Below, piece by piece: positions 16,720-24,913 of a stretch of DNA of 41,151 nt. This stretch comes from Oscillospiraceae bacterium (GTDB lineage Bacteria; Bacillota; Clostridia; Oscillospirales; Ruminococcaceae): contig SVMZ01000028.1 of NCBI GenBank assembly GCA_015067185.1, positions 1 through 41,151 of the forward strand, written 5' to 3'. A model generated the notes under the pieces. It ran no database searches. It was not told the DNA's origin and was given only the letters and a program-made list of their open reading frames with translations. The position numbers and the translations under genes are program-made. Within the stretch, counting starts at the first letter, position 1. The number at the start of each line of letters is the position of its first letter.

Positions 16720-17988
16720 TCAGAAAAGATCGCCTTCTTCATTGAAGAGCAGTTCCTTTGCTTCGCCGAGAATCTCGATGCCATTGGGATCGGAGACATA
16801 GGGAAGCAGATTTTCGGATACCTGGATGACGTCCATATCCAGGGTGCTGCGGATGCGGATCATGGTGACATCTTCGGGGGCAACACCGGGAACCATTTTG
16901 ATGGCGGCGCGGATGGTATCACGGTGTCCGTCGAAATACATGGGTATCTTGCAGAGGGAGGTGACGGTGCTGGTGAGGGAGTTGGGATAGGTGTTTTCAC
17001 GGCTCATTTTGCTGACCACCCGGGCGGAACAGACATCGGCCATGCCAAGTCCCACCACATTGCCGAGCGTCTCATCGGTGATATCCAGAATGCCGATGCG
17101 CTGCGCATCAATGCCGCCCTGAATGGTGGGGACGATCCAGCGTCCCGCAATGTTGGGATCCATTCCCTCTCCGCTGATGTCTTTGCCGATATAATCTACG
17201 ATCAGCACATCCACCTTGGGGAACTTGAGGTGAGCCATCTTTTCTTTGGCGATACGCAGCAGCTCAGGTTCCACCTCCGGTATTTCGCGGCGGTTCATTA
17301 CACGGATGAGAGCGGTTTGGTCATAGGCGTTTTCTATCAGCCCGACACCAAAGAGAATAGGCGCATGCTCCCAGATCTTGAGGGAAAAGCGCTCCACGTT
17401 AGGCCCGAGGTGGAGGATTCCCTGACGATGGCAGGTTTCTGCTCCCTTCTGACAGCCAAGCCCGATGGCCATCATTTTCATAACACCGCTTTCAAAGCGA
17501 CCGCGGAAAGCGGTGTGTGCTTTGATGCGGTTGAGCGAAACAATACCGTCTGCCTCGGCGGCGAGACGGTTGATATAGACAGGGGTTCCATCATCCAGGG
17601 AGGCAATGGGTACAACCTCCATGGTGGCACGGACAGGGCAGCCCACATATTCCGGCGTGACACCGTATTCACGGATCACGGCCAGCTGTCCTTCCGCTGT
17701 GGAGCCGCCGTGGCTGCCCATGGCGGGAATAACAAAGGGGCAGGCGCCGTGTGCCTTCAGAAAGGAGACGGTTTCTTTGATGACCAGTGCGAGATTGGCA
17801 ACACCGCGGCTGCCTGCTGTAATGGCTACAGTCATGCCCGGGCGGATGGCATCGATGATATCCTGCCGGTTCAATTCGCTTTGGACAGCGGCGGCAATAT
17901 CTTCTATATGATTTCGGTCAAAAAGTTGGCGGACGGGAAGCAGTTTGGGAATGGGGACATCGCGCAGCATATCGCTGATATGGCTCAT
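16720..17988 (-). CDS. DUF2088 / LarA-like protein (lactate racemase fold)
   Basis: A 422-residue protein of the LarA superfamily. Seen: VAITAGSRGVAN near 50, AMGSHGGSTAEGQ near 90, and RIKAHTAFRGRFESG near 155, positions where LarA places its substrate and nickel-pincer cofactor residues. LarA-type enzymes racemise or epimerise alpha-hydroxy acids using the NPN cofactor, but many DUF2088 proteins are untested and no larB/C/E is in this window. The start at 17988 has AAGGAGGG 7 nt upstream. A consensus promoter lies about 85 bp upstream. It faces the AraC/EamA/oxidoreductase cluster and may belong to the same pathway. Confidence 0.83.
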   Translation of the reverse strand: MSHISDMLRDVPIPKLLPVRQLFDRNHIEDIAAAVQSELNRQDIIDAIRPGMTVAITAGSRGVANLALVIKETVSFLKAHGACPFVIPAMGSHGGSTAEGQLAVIREYGVTPEYVGCPVRATMEVVPIASLDDGTPVYINRLAAEADGIVSLNRIKAHTAFRGRFESGVMKMMAIGLGCQKGAETCHRQGILHLGPNVERFSLKIWEHAPILFGVGLIENAYDQTALIRVMNRREIPEVEPELLRIAKEKMAHLKFPKVDVLIVDYIGKDISGEGMDPNIAGRWIVPTIQGGIDAQRIGILDITDETLGNVVGLGMADVCSARVVSKMSRENTYPNSLTSTVTSLCKIPMYFDGHRDTIRAAIKMVPGVAPEDVTMIRIRSTLDMDVIQVSENLLPYVSDPNGIEILGEAKELLFNEEGDLF

Positions 17989-18073
17989 AGTGCAGCCCTC
18001 CTTCCAAAAAGAAAAAATAGACAAGGCAGGTATGATCTGTTTTTATGGAAAATATTACAGAGGGAATAATACA

Positions 18074-18102
18074 ATTATATTAGAAAAAGTATTGTCTGTC
18101 AA
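18074..18102 (-). promoter_or_regulatory. Consensus sigma-A promoter of the DUF2088 gene
   Basis: A perfect TTGACA (18097-18102) and TATAAT (18074-18079) on the minus strand with a 17-bp spacer, 86 bp before the ATG. It is the strongest promoter match in the window. Confidence 0.88.
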
Positions 18103-18199
18103 CGCAGGTTGGCGATGAGCAATAGGGGAGAGCAAAAAGGGGCAGGAGAAAGCGTATTAGCAAGGGGACGGGCATTTCATGGCTAAAAATTAAAACAAA

Positions 18200-18228
18200 A
18201 AAACAACCGACCTGCAGGTCGGTTGTTT
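18200..18228 (-). terminator. Terminator after tRNA-Thr
   Basis: A 13-bp near-palindrome around TGCA (18200-18229) starts right at the CCA end of the tRNA and is followed on the minus strand by a T-rich run. It ends the tRNA transcript. Confidence 0.88.
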
Positions 18229-18304
<76 letters not shown>

Positions 18305-18493
18305 GTGTCTCTCAGACAGCTTTTATATTATACCTCCTTATTTCTGAAAAGTCAAGAGTTTTTTTGAAAAAAATCGAATTTTTTTTGAAAATGAAAAAAA
18401 GGCTGAAAACAGAAAGAAAAAGAAGTGGGAAAAAGGGGAGAAAATGCAGCAGTTAAGCGGATAAACAGGATTAAGAGAGAAAAATAAAGAAAA

Positions 18494-18524
18494 GGGAACA
18501 GAAGGAAAAAATCTTTCTGTTCCC
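18494..18524 (-). terminator. Terminator after pepF
   Basis: A 10-bp stem (18494-18503 with 18515-18524) located 19 nt past the pepF stop, followed on the minus strand by a T-rich tract (TTTTCTTTATTTTTC). The stretch between here and the tRNA (about 18305-18493) is purine-rich and shows no gene. Confidence 0.8.
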
Positions 18525-18542
18525 GAAAATATTGAAAATAAA

Positions 18543-20315
18543 TTATTTTTTGAGGAGCGGACGAAGCTCGGCAAGTGTCTTCTCAAAATCGGCGATCGTA
18601 TCGAGAATGGGCTGAGGTGCTTCCATATCTACACCGGCAACGCGCAGCATATCAATGGGATGCAGGCTGCCGCCGCCGGAGAGGAAGCGGCGGTAATCTT
18701 CAACAGCAGGTGCGCCAAGGGTGAGAATGCGGTTGGCAATAGCTGTAGCGGCGGAGATGCCGGTGGCATACTGGTAGACATAGAAGGCACGGTAGAAATG
18801 GGGAATACGGGACCACTCGGAACGGAGTTCTTCATCCACAACAAACTTGTCGCCGTAGTAGATGGTATTCAACTCACCATGGAGTTCATTGAGGGTATCC
18901 GGAATAAGGGGAAGACCTTCTTCTGCCATGCGGTGAGTGCGGTCCTCAAAATCGGCAAACATGGTCTGACGGTAGAAGGTGGATCGCAGATCGTTGAGTT
19001 TTTTATCCAACAGGAGGGCCTTTTCATCATCGCTTGCCGCATTCCTGAGCAGATAATCACAGAGCAGCAGCTCGTTAAGGGTGGAGGCAACCTCTGCGCA
19101 GAAAAGGCTGTATTCGTGGTAAATAAAAGGCTGGGAATGGGTGGAGAACCAGGTGTGCATGGAATGGCCCAGCTCATGGGCAAGGGTGAATACATCGTCC
19201 AGCGTGCCGGAGAAGTTGAGCAGAATGTAGGGATAAGAGGTGTAGGATCCGGTAGAGTAGGCGCCGGTCTGCTTATTCTCGGCGGGATAGACATCGATCC
19301 AACGCTCAGAGAAGGCGCGTCTGACCAGTTCGGTGTAATCGTCACCGAGAATGGCGACGGCTTTAAGAACCAGCTCCTGTGCTTCTTCATAGGTATATTT
19401 CCGGTTGATATCGCTGACGATGGGGACAAACAGATCGTAGAAATGGACCTCATCAATCCCCATCACCTCGCGGCGGAGTTCGATATAATCCTGCAGCGGT
19501 TTGGTGTTTTCACGAACAGTGGTGACAAGGTTATCGTACACTGTTTCGGGGATGAAGTTTTCGGAGAGAGACATGGCTCTGGCCGAGGTGTAGTTGCGGC
19601 TTTTTGCGGTGAAGATATCATTCTTGACAGAACCATAGTAGCAGGTGGTGAGGGTGTTTTTATGTTTTTGGTAAGTGCCCAGCAGTGCTTTGAAGAAACG
19701 CTCTCTGAATGCGCGGTCGGGGTTGGTGAGGGCAAGGGCATAATGAGCCTCAATGGCACGGAAGTCATTACCGTCCGGGTCGGCAACGGTGGGATATTCA
19801 ATATCATTGACGGTAAGATCGTCGTAAAGTTTGGAGAAGCAGGAGCCGACATCACCCATACGTACCATCAGCATTTCCTGTTCTTCGGGAAGAATATGCT
19901 CTTTTTTGCTGAGAAAATCTTTGATGAAGATATCGTATTTTCTAAGCTCGGGGCGCTGCTCACAATATGCTTCAAAAGTTTCATAGCTGCCCTGCATAAA
20001 TTCGGGGGCGAGGAAGGAAATTTTTTCGCCCACGGCGGTCAGGGCGTTCATCAGGCTTTCGTTAAGGGTTTTGGCGGCTGTGTCAGCCATGTTCTGATCA
20101 AAATTGGAACGGGAGAAAACGGCAAGATCGGTAATATCTTCAAATACAGACTCGTACAGTGTCAGTGTCCTGAGCAGCTCATCGGCGGAGGAGTTGATCT
20201 TTCCGCGCTGCCCGGCAAGTTCGTCTATTTTTACCAGAGCGTCCGAAAGTTTTTCGTTCCAAAGCTCGTCGGTGGGGTACATTCTTCGCAGATCCCATTT
20301 TGCTGAATCGTTCAT
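18543..20315 (-). CDS. pepF: Oligoendopeptidase F (M3B metallopeptidase)
   Basis: A 590-residue cytosolic zinc peptidase that trims short peptides. The zinc site AHELGHSMHTW (about residue 380) is followed by the downstream Glu in the HEYSLFCAEVAST segment. Length matches PepF (about 600). The start is taken as ATG 20315 (AAGGG about 11 nt upstream); a GTG at 20321 is a close alternative. It is monocistronic, with its own promoter and terminator. Confidence 0.94.
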   Translation of the reverse strand: MNDSAKWDLRRMYPTDELWNEKLSDALVKIDELAGQRGKINSSADELLRTLTLYESVFEDITDLAVFSRSNFDQNMADTAAKTLNESLMNALTAVGEKISFLAPEFMQGSYETFEAYCEQRPELRKYDIFIKDFLSKKEHILPEEQEMLMVRMGDVGSCFSKLYDDLTVNDIEYPTVADPDGNDFRAIEAHYALALTNPDRAFRERFFKALLGTYQKHKNTLTTCYYGSVKNDIFTAKSRNYTSARAMSLSENFIPETVYDNLVTTVRENTKPLQDYIELRREVMGIDEVHFYDLFVPIVSDINRKYTYEEAQELVLKAVAILGDDYTELVRRAFSERWIDVYPAENKQTGAYSTGSYTSYPYILLNFSGTLDDVFTLAHELGHSMHTWFSTHSQPFIYHEYSLFCAEVASTLNELLLCDYLLRNAASDDEKALLLDKKLNDLRSTFYRQTMFADFEDRTHRMAEEGLPLIPDTLNELHGELNTIYYGDKFVVDEELRSEWSRIPHFYRAFYVYQYATGISAATAIANRILTLGAPAVEDYRRFLSGGGSLHPIDMLRVAGVDMEAPQPILDTIADFEKTLAELRPLLKK

Positions 20316-20348
20316 AATCACATGATCCCTTCGTAGATTGATAAATTT

Positions 20349-20377
20349 ATTATACCCTCATCCCAAAGAAAAAACAA
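20349..20377 (-). promoter_or_regulatory. Promoter of pepF
   Basis: TTGTTT (20372-20377) and TATAAT (20349-20354) on the minus strand, spacer 17 bp, 33 bp before the start codon. Confidence 0.7.
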
Positions 20378-20500
20378 CCGATATATCTTGAACAAGAGAA
20401 GAATAATGGGAAAATGCGGAATATTTCGAATGAGAAAACGAAAAATATGACAGAGAATACAGAAAAGATTGGCTGTAAAAAGAAGAGGGAGGAATAAAAG

Positions 20501-21169
20501 ATGGAGAATGCAGTGGAGATGCGGGCGGTGGAGCGGATTTTTCAAACGGAAGAGGGTGAAGTAAGAGCGCTGGACGGCATTGACCTAACGGTGAAAACGG
20601 GAGAATTTGCCGCCATTGTGGGCAGATCGGGTTCCGGAAAGACAACGCTGATGAATATTATGGGCTGTCTTGACCGGGCAGACAGTGGTGAGTATTTTCT
20701 GGAGGGAGAGGAGGTGTCTCTGCTTGGAGAGAGGGCGCTTTCCGAAATCCGCAACCGCAGACTTGGTTTTGTGTTTCAGAGCTTTCACCTGATCCCGACA
20801 CTGACAGCGGCAGAAAACATAGAGTTGCCGCTGATTTATGGAGGAATGGCGAAAAGGGAGAGAAAGCGTGCGGTTGAAAACACCCTGCAGCAGATGGGGC
20901 TTGAGGACAGAGGCTGCCATTATCCGCGGCAATTATCCGGCGGACAGCAACAGCGTGTGGCTATTGCCAGAGCAATTGCAGCAAAACCGCCTATTATTCT
21001 TGCGGACGAACCGACGGGTAATCTTGACCCGCAGTCGGGAAAAGAAATTCTTGAGGTGTTGCTCTCGCTTTGGCGGGAGGGGAGGACGCTGATTCTGATC
21101 ACACACGATATGAAGATTGCGGAGAAGGCTCCGAGACATATATGTATGGAAAGGGGAAGAATTTTGTAA
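20501..21169 (+). CDS. Orphan ABC ATP-binding protein, MacB/LolD type
   Basis: A 222-residue ATPase with Walker [10 protein letters not shown] (41-49), Q-loop Gln93, signature LSGGQ (145-149), Walker B IILADEP (165-171) and THD (201-203). All catalytic motifs are intact. It ends in the usual [10 protein letters not shown] regulatory strand. GGAGGAATAAAAG gives a clear ribosome binding site. Unlike the ATPase at 6550-7233 it has no permease next to it: pepF is divergent upstream and PEP carboxykinase follows under its own promoter. It may serve a permease encoded elsewhere. Confidence 0.9.
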   Translation: MENAVEMRAVERIFQTEEGEVRALDGIDLTVKTGEFAAIVGRSGSGKTTLMNIMGCLDRADSGEYFLEGEEVSLLGERALSEIRNRRLGFVFQSFHLIPTLTAAENIELPLIYGGMAKRERKRAVENTLQQMGLEDRGCHYPRQLSGGQQQRVAIARAIAAKPPIILADEPTGNLDPQSGKEILEVLLSLWREGRTLILITHDMKIAEKAPRHICMERGRIL

Positions 21170-21235
21170 AAAAATGTAGTTTGATATACATTGTTAACTA
21201 ATCGTTAAATTTAGAGTCGGATTTGAATTTTAGAC

Positions 21236-21263
21236 TTGAATTTGCAGCGCTTTCGTGTATAAT
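21236..21263 (+). promoter_or_regulatory. Promoter of PEP carboxykinase
   Basis: TTGAAT (21236-21241) and TATAAT (21258-21263), spacer 16 bp. The transcript would carry a leader of about 105 nt before the ATG at 21376. Confidence 0.65.
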
Positions 21264-21375
21264 GATATATGTGGGAAATTTGATTTTCCTGTTTAAAAAT
21301 TGCAAACGGCGGCGGTGACATATCATAAAAGCCTCAACGGCGCGTCAACCGAACTGTCGGGAAACGGAGCTTGTA

Positions 21376-23133
21376 ATGACTAACAATCAATCGGTACTTG
21401 CTTGGATTAAAGAAATGACCGAGCTTGTAAAGCCTGACAATACTGTCTGGATTGACGGTACAGAAGAACAGGCCAATGAACTTCGTGCACAGGCCGAAGC
21501 TACCGGCGAAATCGAAGCCCTTAACCAGGAGAAGCTTCCCGGATGCTATCTGCACCGCACAGCAATCAACGACGTTGCACGTGTTGAGCATCGTACCTTC
21601 ATCTGCACCAAGAAGAAAGAGGACGTAGGTCCTACCAATAACTGGATGGAGAGCAGCGAAGCTTATGCTACTCTTTCCAAGATCTTTGACGGCTCCATGA
21701 AGGGACGCACCATGTATGTCATCCCCTATTCCATGGGTCCTGTCGGTTCCCCCTTCGCAAAGGCCGGAATCGAGCTTACAGACTCTATCTATGTTGTACT
21801 TAACATGCTTATCATGACCAGAGTCGGCAAGAACGTTCTCGACGTTCTCGGTGATTCCAACGATTTCGTCCGCGGTCTCCACTCCAAGGCTCAGCTTGAT
21901 GAGGAAAACCGCTACATCTGTCACTTCCCCGAGGATAACACCATCTGGTCCGTCAACTCCGGTTACGGCGGCAACGTTCTTCTCGGCAAAAAGTGCTTCG
22001 CTCTCCGTATTGCTTCCTATCAGGGCAAGAACGAAGGCTGGATGGCTGAGCATATGCTCATCCTCGGCATCGAGAACCCCCAGGGCGAAGTAAAATATAT
22101 TGCTGCTGCATTCCCCTCCGCTTGCGGAAAGACCAACCTGGCCATGCTCATCCCGCCCGAGTTCTATGCAAAGAAGGGCTATAAGGTATGGTGCGTAGGT
22201 GATGATATCGCCTGGATCCGTATCGGCGAGGACGGCAGACTCTGGGCTGTCAACCCCGAAGCAGGCTTCTTCGGCGTTGCTCCCGGCACCAACGTCAAAT
22301 CCAATCCCAACGCTCTTGCTTCTACACGTCAGGGAACCATCTTCACCAACGTTGTCCACAACCTGGATGACAACACTGTTTGGTGGGAAGGCCTCGATAA
22401 GAATCCCCCGAAGAACGCTGTCAACTGGAAGGGTGAGCCCTGGGATTGCACAGACGGTTCCAAGGGTGCTCATCCCAACAGCCGTTTCACCGCTCCGGCC
22501 ATCAACTGCCCCTGCATCAGCTCTGAGTTCAACAACGGCACCGGTGTTCCCCTCTCCGCTATCGTATTCGGCGGACGCCGCGCCAAGACTGCTCCGCTGG
22601 TCTATCAGGCACGCGATTGGGAGCACGGCGTATTTGTTGGCTCCATCATGGCTTCCGAGACTACCGCAGCTGCAACAGGTGCAGTAGGTGTTGTTCGTCG
22701 TGACCCGATGGCAATGCTTCCCTTCTGCGGCTATCACATGGGCGATTATTTCGGCCACTGGCTCGAAATGGGCAAGAAGCTGGGCGATAAGGCTCCGAAG
22801 ATCTTCAACGTCAACTGGTTCCGCACCGATGATGAAGGTCACTTCATCTGGCCGGGATTCGGCGACAATATGCGCGTTCTTATGTGGATCCTCGGACGCT
22901 GCGCAGGCGAAGCAGACGCTGTTGAGACTGCAATCGGTTACGAGCCCAAGCCCGAAGACATTGAGACCGAAGGTCTTGATATCAACACCGATACCATCGC
23001 TGAGCTGCTCCACGTTGACAGCGAGCTTTGGAAGGATGAGGCAAAGGGTATCCGTGAGTTCTATGCCAAGTTCGGCGATCATCTCCCGAAGGAGCTCTAC
23101 GATCAGCTGGATGGTCTTGAGAGCAGACTGTAA
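21376..23133 (+). CDS. pckG: Phosphoenolpyruvate carboxykinase (GTP)
   Basis: 585 residues. It interconverts oxaloacetate and PEP with GTP/GDP, serving gluconeogenesis or, in anaerobes, CO2 fixation toward oxaloacetate. Seen: the GTP-family P-loop FPSACGKTNLAML near residue 250 with its active-site Cys, the RTMYVIPYSMGPVGSP segment for substrate binding, and FVGSIMASETTAAATG. Codons end mostly in C or in highly used forms, unlike the flanking regulatory genes, which suggests strong expression. It has its own promoter and terminator. Confidence 0.96.
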   Translation: MTNNQSVLAWIKEMTELVKPDNTVWIDGTEEQANELRAQAEATGEIEALNQEKLPGCYLHRTAINDVARVEHRTFICTKKKEDVGPTNNWMESSEAYATLSKIFDGSMKGRTMYVIPYSMGPVGSPFAKAGIELTDSIYVVLNMLIMTRVGKNVLDVLGDSNDFVRGLHSKAQLDEENRYICHFPEDNTIWSVNSGYGGNVLLGKKCFALRIASYQGKNEGWMAEHMLILGIENPQGEVKYIAAAFPSACGKTNLAMLIPPEFYAKKGYKVWCVGDDIAWIRIGEDGRLWAVNPEAGFFGVAPGTNVKSNPNALASTRQGTIFTNVVHNLDDNTVWWEGLDKNPPKNAVNWKGEPWDCTDGSKGAHPNSRFTAPAINCPCISSEFNNGTGVPLSAIVFGGRRAKTAPLVYQARDWEHGVFVGSIMASETTAAATGAVGVVRRDPMAMLPFCGYHMGDYFGHWLEMGKKLGDKAPKIFNVNWFRTDDEGHFIWPGFGDNMRVLMWILGRCAGEADAVETAIGYEPKPEDIETEGLDINTDTIAELLHVDSELWKDEAKGIREFYAKFGDHLPKELYDQLDGLESRL

Positions 23134-23172
23134 GCCGCAAATGGCAGTATAGCTGAATAAAACATTTACATT

Positions 23173-23214
23173 CTGTCCAGCCTGAACGTATCTGTTTGGG
23201 CTGGACAGTTTATC
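23173..23214 (+). terminator. Terminator after pckG
   Basis: A 10-bp GC-rich stem (23173-23182 with 23199-23208), 16-nt loop, then TTTATCTT. Confidence 0.8.
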
Positions 23215-23238
23215 TTATAAGGAAGAGGTTGAGCTGTT

Positions 23239-24885
23239 ATGGGTATCTACCGCAGAAAGCCGGATATTATTATCCGCGGCGGTACCGTGATTGACGGAAC
23301 CGGTAAACCGGGATATTTTGCGGATGTAGCCGTTATTGGTGACAAAATTGATTACATAGGCGATCTCAGCGGTGTGACGGCACCGTTGGAGATTGATGCA
23401 CACCATAAATATGTTACCCCGGGATTTATTGATCCCCATACGCACTCGGATCGCTGCATCTGGGGCAACCCGGAGTGTCAGAGTGCCGTGCGTCAGGGTG
23501 TTACCACTGAGGTGGTGGGAAATTGCGGGTTCTCCATGCGTACCAAGATGGATGGTGTAGAATATGATTCGCAGGGGGACGGCATCGATTGTGTCTATAA
23601 TCTTCCCGGACCGACCTATCCCAAGGGCTCTATGGCGGCCACGTTGGATAAGATGGAAAAAATGGGCGCATCCATGAACACGGCATGGCTTTGCGGACAC
23701 AACGATCTGCGTGTCATCGCCGGTCTTTACACCAGAGATTATACCGAAGAGCAGTTCCAGGTAATGGCGGATTTTCTCCGTGAAGCCATGGAAGCCGGAT
23801 TCATCGGTTTCTCCACCGGTCTGGAATTTGTGCCGGGCAGCGTTTCCCGTCCAGAAGAGGTGGAGCGTCTGGCAGCCATCGCAGCAGAATATGATGCCAA
23901 CTATTCCACCCATATGCGTGATGAGGGAACCTATCTTCTGGAGGCGATCAATGAATTTCTCAATGTTATCCGCAAAACCGGTATGCGCGGTATGGTTTCT
24001 CACCTCAACGTTAAATATGACAACGGCATTCCCAACGATTATCTCTTTAAGGGCATGCAGATGCTGAAGGATGCCCGTGAGATCGAGCATCTCAATGTCT
24101 ATGCCGATATGCTGCCCACCTGCTTTGCCACCGGCGGTGCCATGGCAATGATGCCGCCCTGGCTCTATGCTGAGGGATGGGACAAAGCCAGAGAAATTAT
24201 GGCGACCAAAGAGGGAAGAGAGCGCATTAAAGCCGACTTCTGCCGCTACTGGCGCTTCCTGGATGCGGGACAGTGGGACAGACTGCTGTATATTAAACCG
24301 CCCTATCTGCCCGAATGTAGTGAGAAACCCTTTGCCGAGCTGGTTAAGGAATCCGGTAAGGAGCCTTTCGATGTCTTTATTGACGTGATGCAGGCAGCTC
24401 CCACGCTGGATGATGCCAACAAAGTCAGCATTCAGGGAACCGTTTTCCATGAGCAGACCATGATTGACAGTGTTGTCACCGATCCTATTTATATGTGGCA
24501 AACCGACTCATCGGTTACCGTGGAAGAGGGTCCTCTTACCAAGAACCTCTCCAATATTCAGAACTATATGAGCATGACCTACTTCTTTGTACGTTATGTA
24601 CGTGAGTTGGGGGCTATTTCCATTGAGAAAGCGGTGGAAAAAGCAACTTCCATGCCGGCTCATCATTTTAAACTGGAAAAACGAGGCATGTTGGCAGAAG
24701 ATTATTATGCCGATATCAACGTGTTTGATCTTAATGAACTGAAGATTAATGCTACCTTCAATGATGTCTGCCGCTACAGTTCCGGCATGGATTATGTCAT
24801 TGTCAACGGTACGCCTGTTATTGCCAAAGGAGAACACACCGGTGAGCGTGCAGGGCGTGTTCTGCGTCATCTTCCTAAAAAGTAA
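23239..24885 (+). CDS. N-acyl-D-amino-acid deacylase family amidohydrolase, copy 1
   Basis: A 548-residue amidohydrolase-superfamily enzyme. It begins with the small beta-sandwich (PDIIIRGGTVIDGTG), then the metal-binding barrel: HTHSD with His67 and His69, Cys96 in GNCGFS, His225 in NYSTHMRDEG and His255 in VSHLN. This is the His-His-Cys-His-His set of D-aminoacylases, which release D-amino acids from N-acyl forms. The C-terminal strand returns to the sandwich with TGERAGRVLRH. AGAGG precedes the ATG. A close paralogue follows after 28 bp. The true substrate could be another N-acyl or dipeptide compound. Confidence 0.9.
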   Translation: MGIYRRKPDIIIRGGTVIDGTGKPGYFADVAVIGDKIDYIGDLSGVTAPLEIDAHHKYVTPGFIDPHTHSDRCIWGNPECQSAVRQGVTTEVVGNCGFSMRTKMDGVEYDSQGDGIDCVYNLPGPTYPKGSMAATLDKMEKMGASMNTAWLCGHNDLRVIAGLYTRDYTEEQFQVMADFLREAMEAGFIGFSTGLEFVPGSVSRPEEVERLAAIAAEYDANYSTHMRDEGTYLLEAINEFLNVIRKTGMRGMVSHLNVKYDNGIPNDYLFKGMQMLKDAREIEHLNVYADMLPTCFATGGAMAMMPPWLYAEGWDKAREIMATKEGRERIKADFCRYWRFLDAGQWDRLLYIKPPYLPECSEKPFAELVKESGKEPFDVFIDVMQAAPTLDDANKVSIQGTVFHEQTMIDSVVTDPIYMWQTDSSVTVEEGPLTKNLSNIQNYMSMTYFFVRYVRELGAISIEKAVEKATSMPAHHFKLEKRGMLAEDYYADINVFDLNELKINATFNDVCRYSSGMDYVIVNGTPVIAKGEHTGERAGRVLRHLPKK

Positions 24886-24913
24886 TTGATAAAAATAGAC
24901 GAGGAGAAAAAAT

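Noticed and set aside
18660..20306. A 548-codon open frame antisense to pepF
   Set aside because: Same shadow effect; composition rich in Gly/Val/Phe with no domain, while pepF on the other strand has its zinc motif.
21334..23082. A 582-codon open frame antisense to PEP carboxykinase
   Set aside because: It mirrors the strong codon bias of pckG, has no ribosome binding site and resembles no family. The sense protein is unmistakable.
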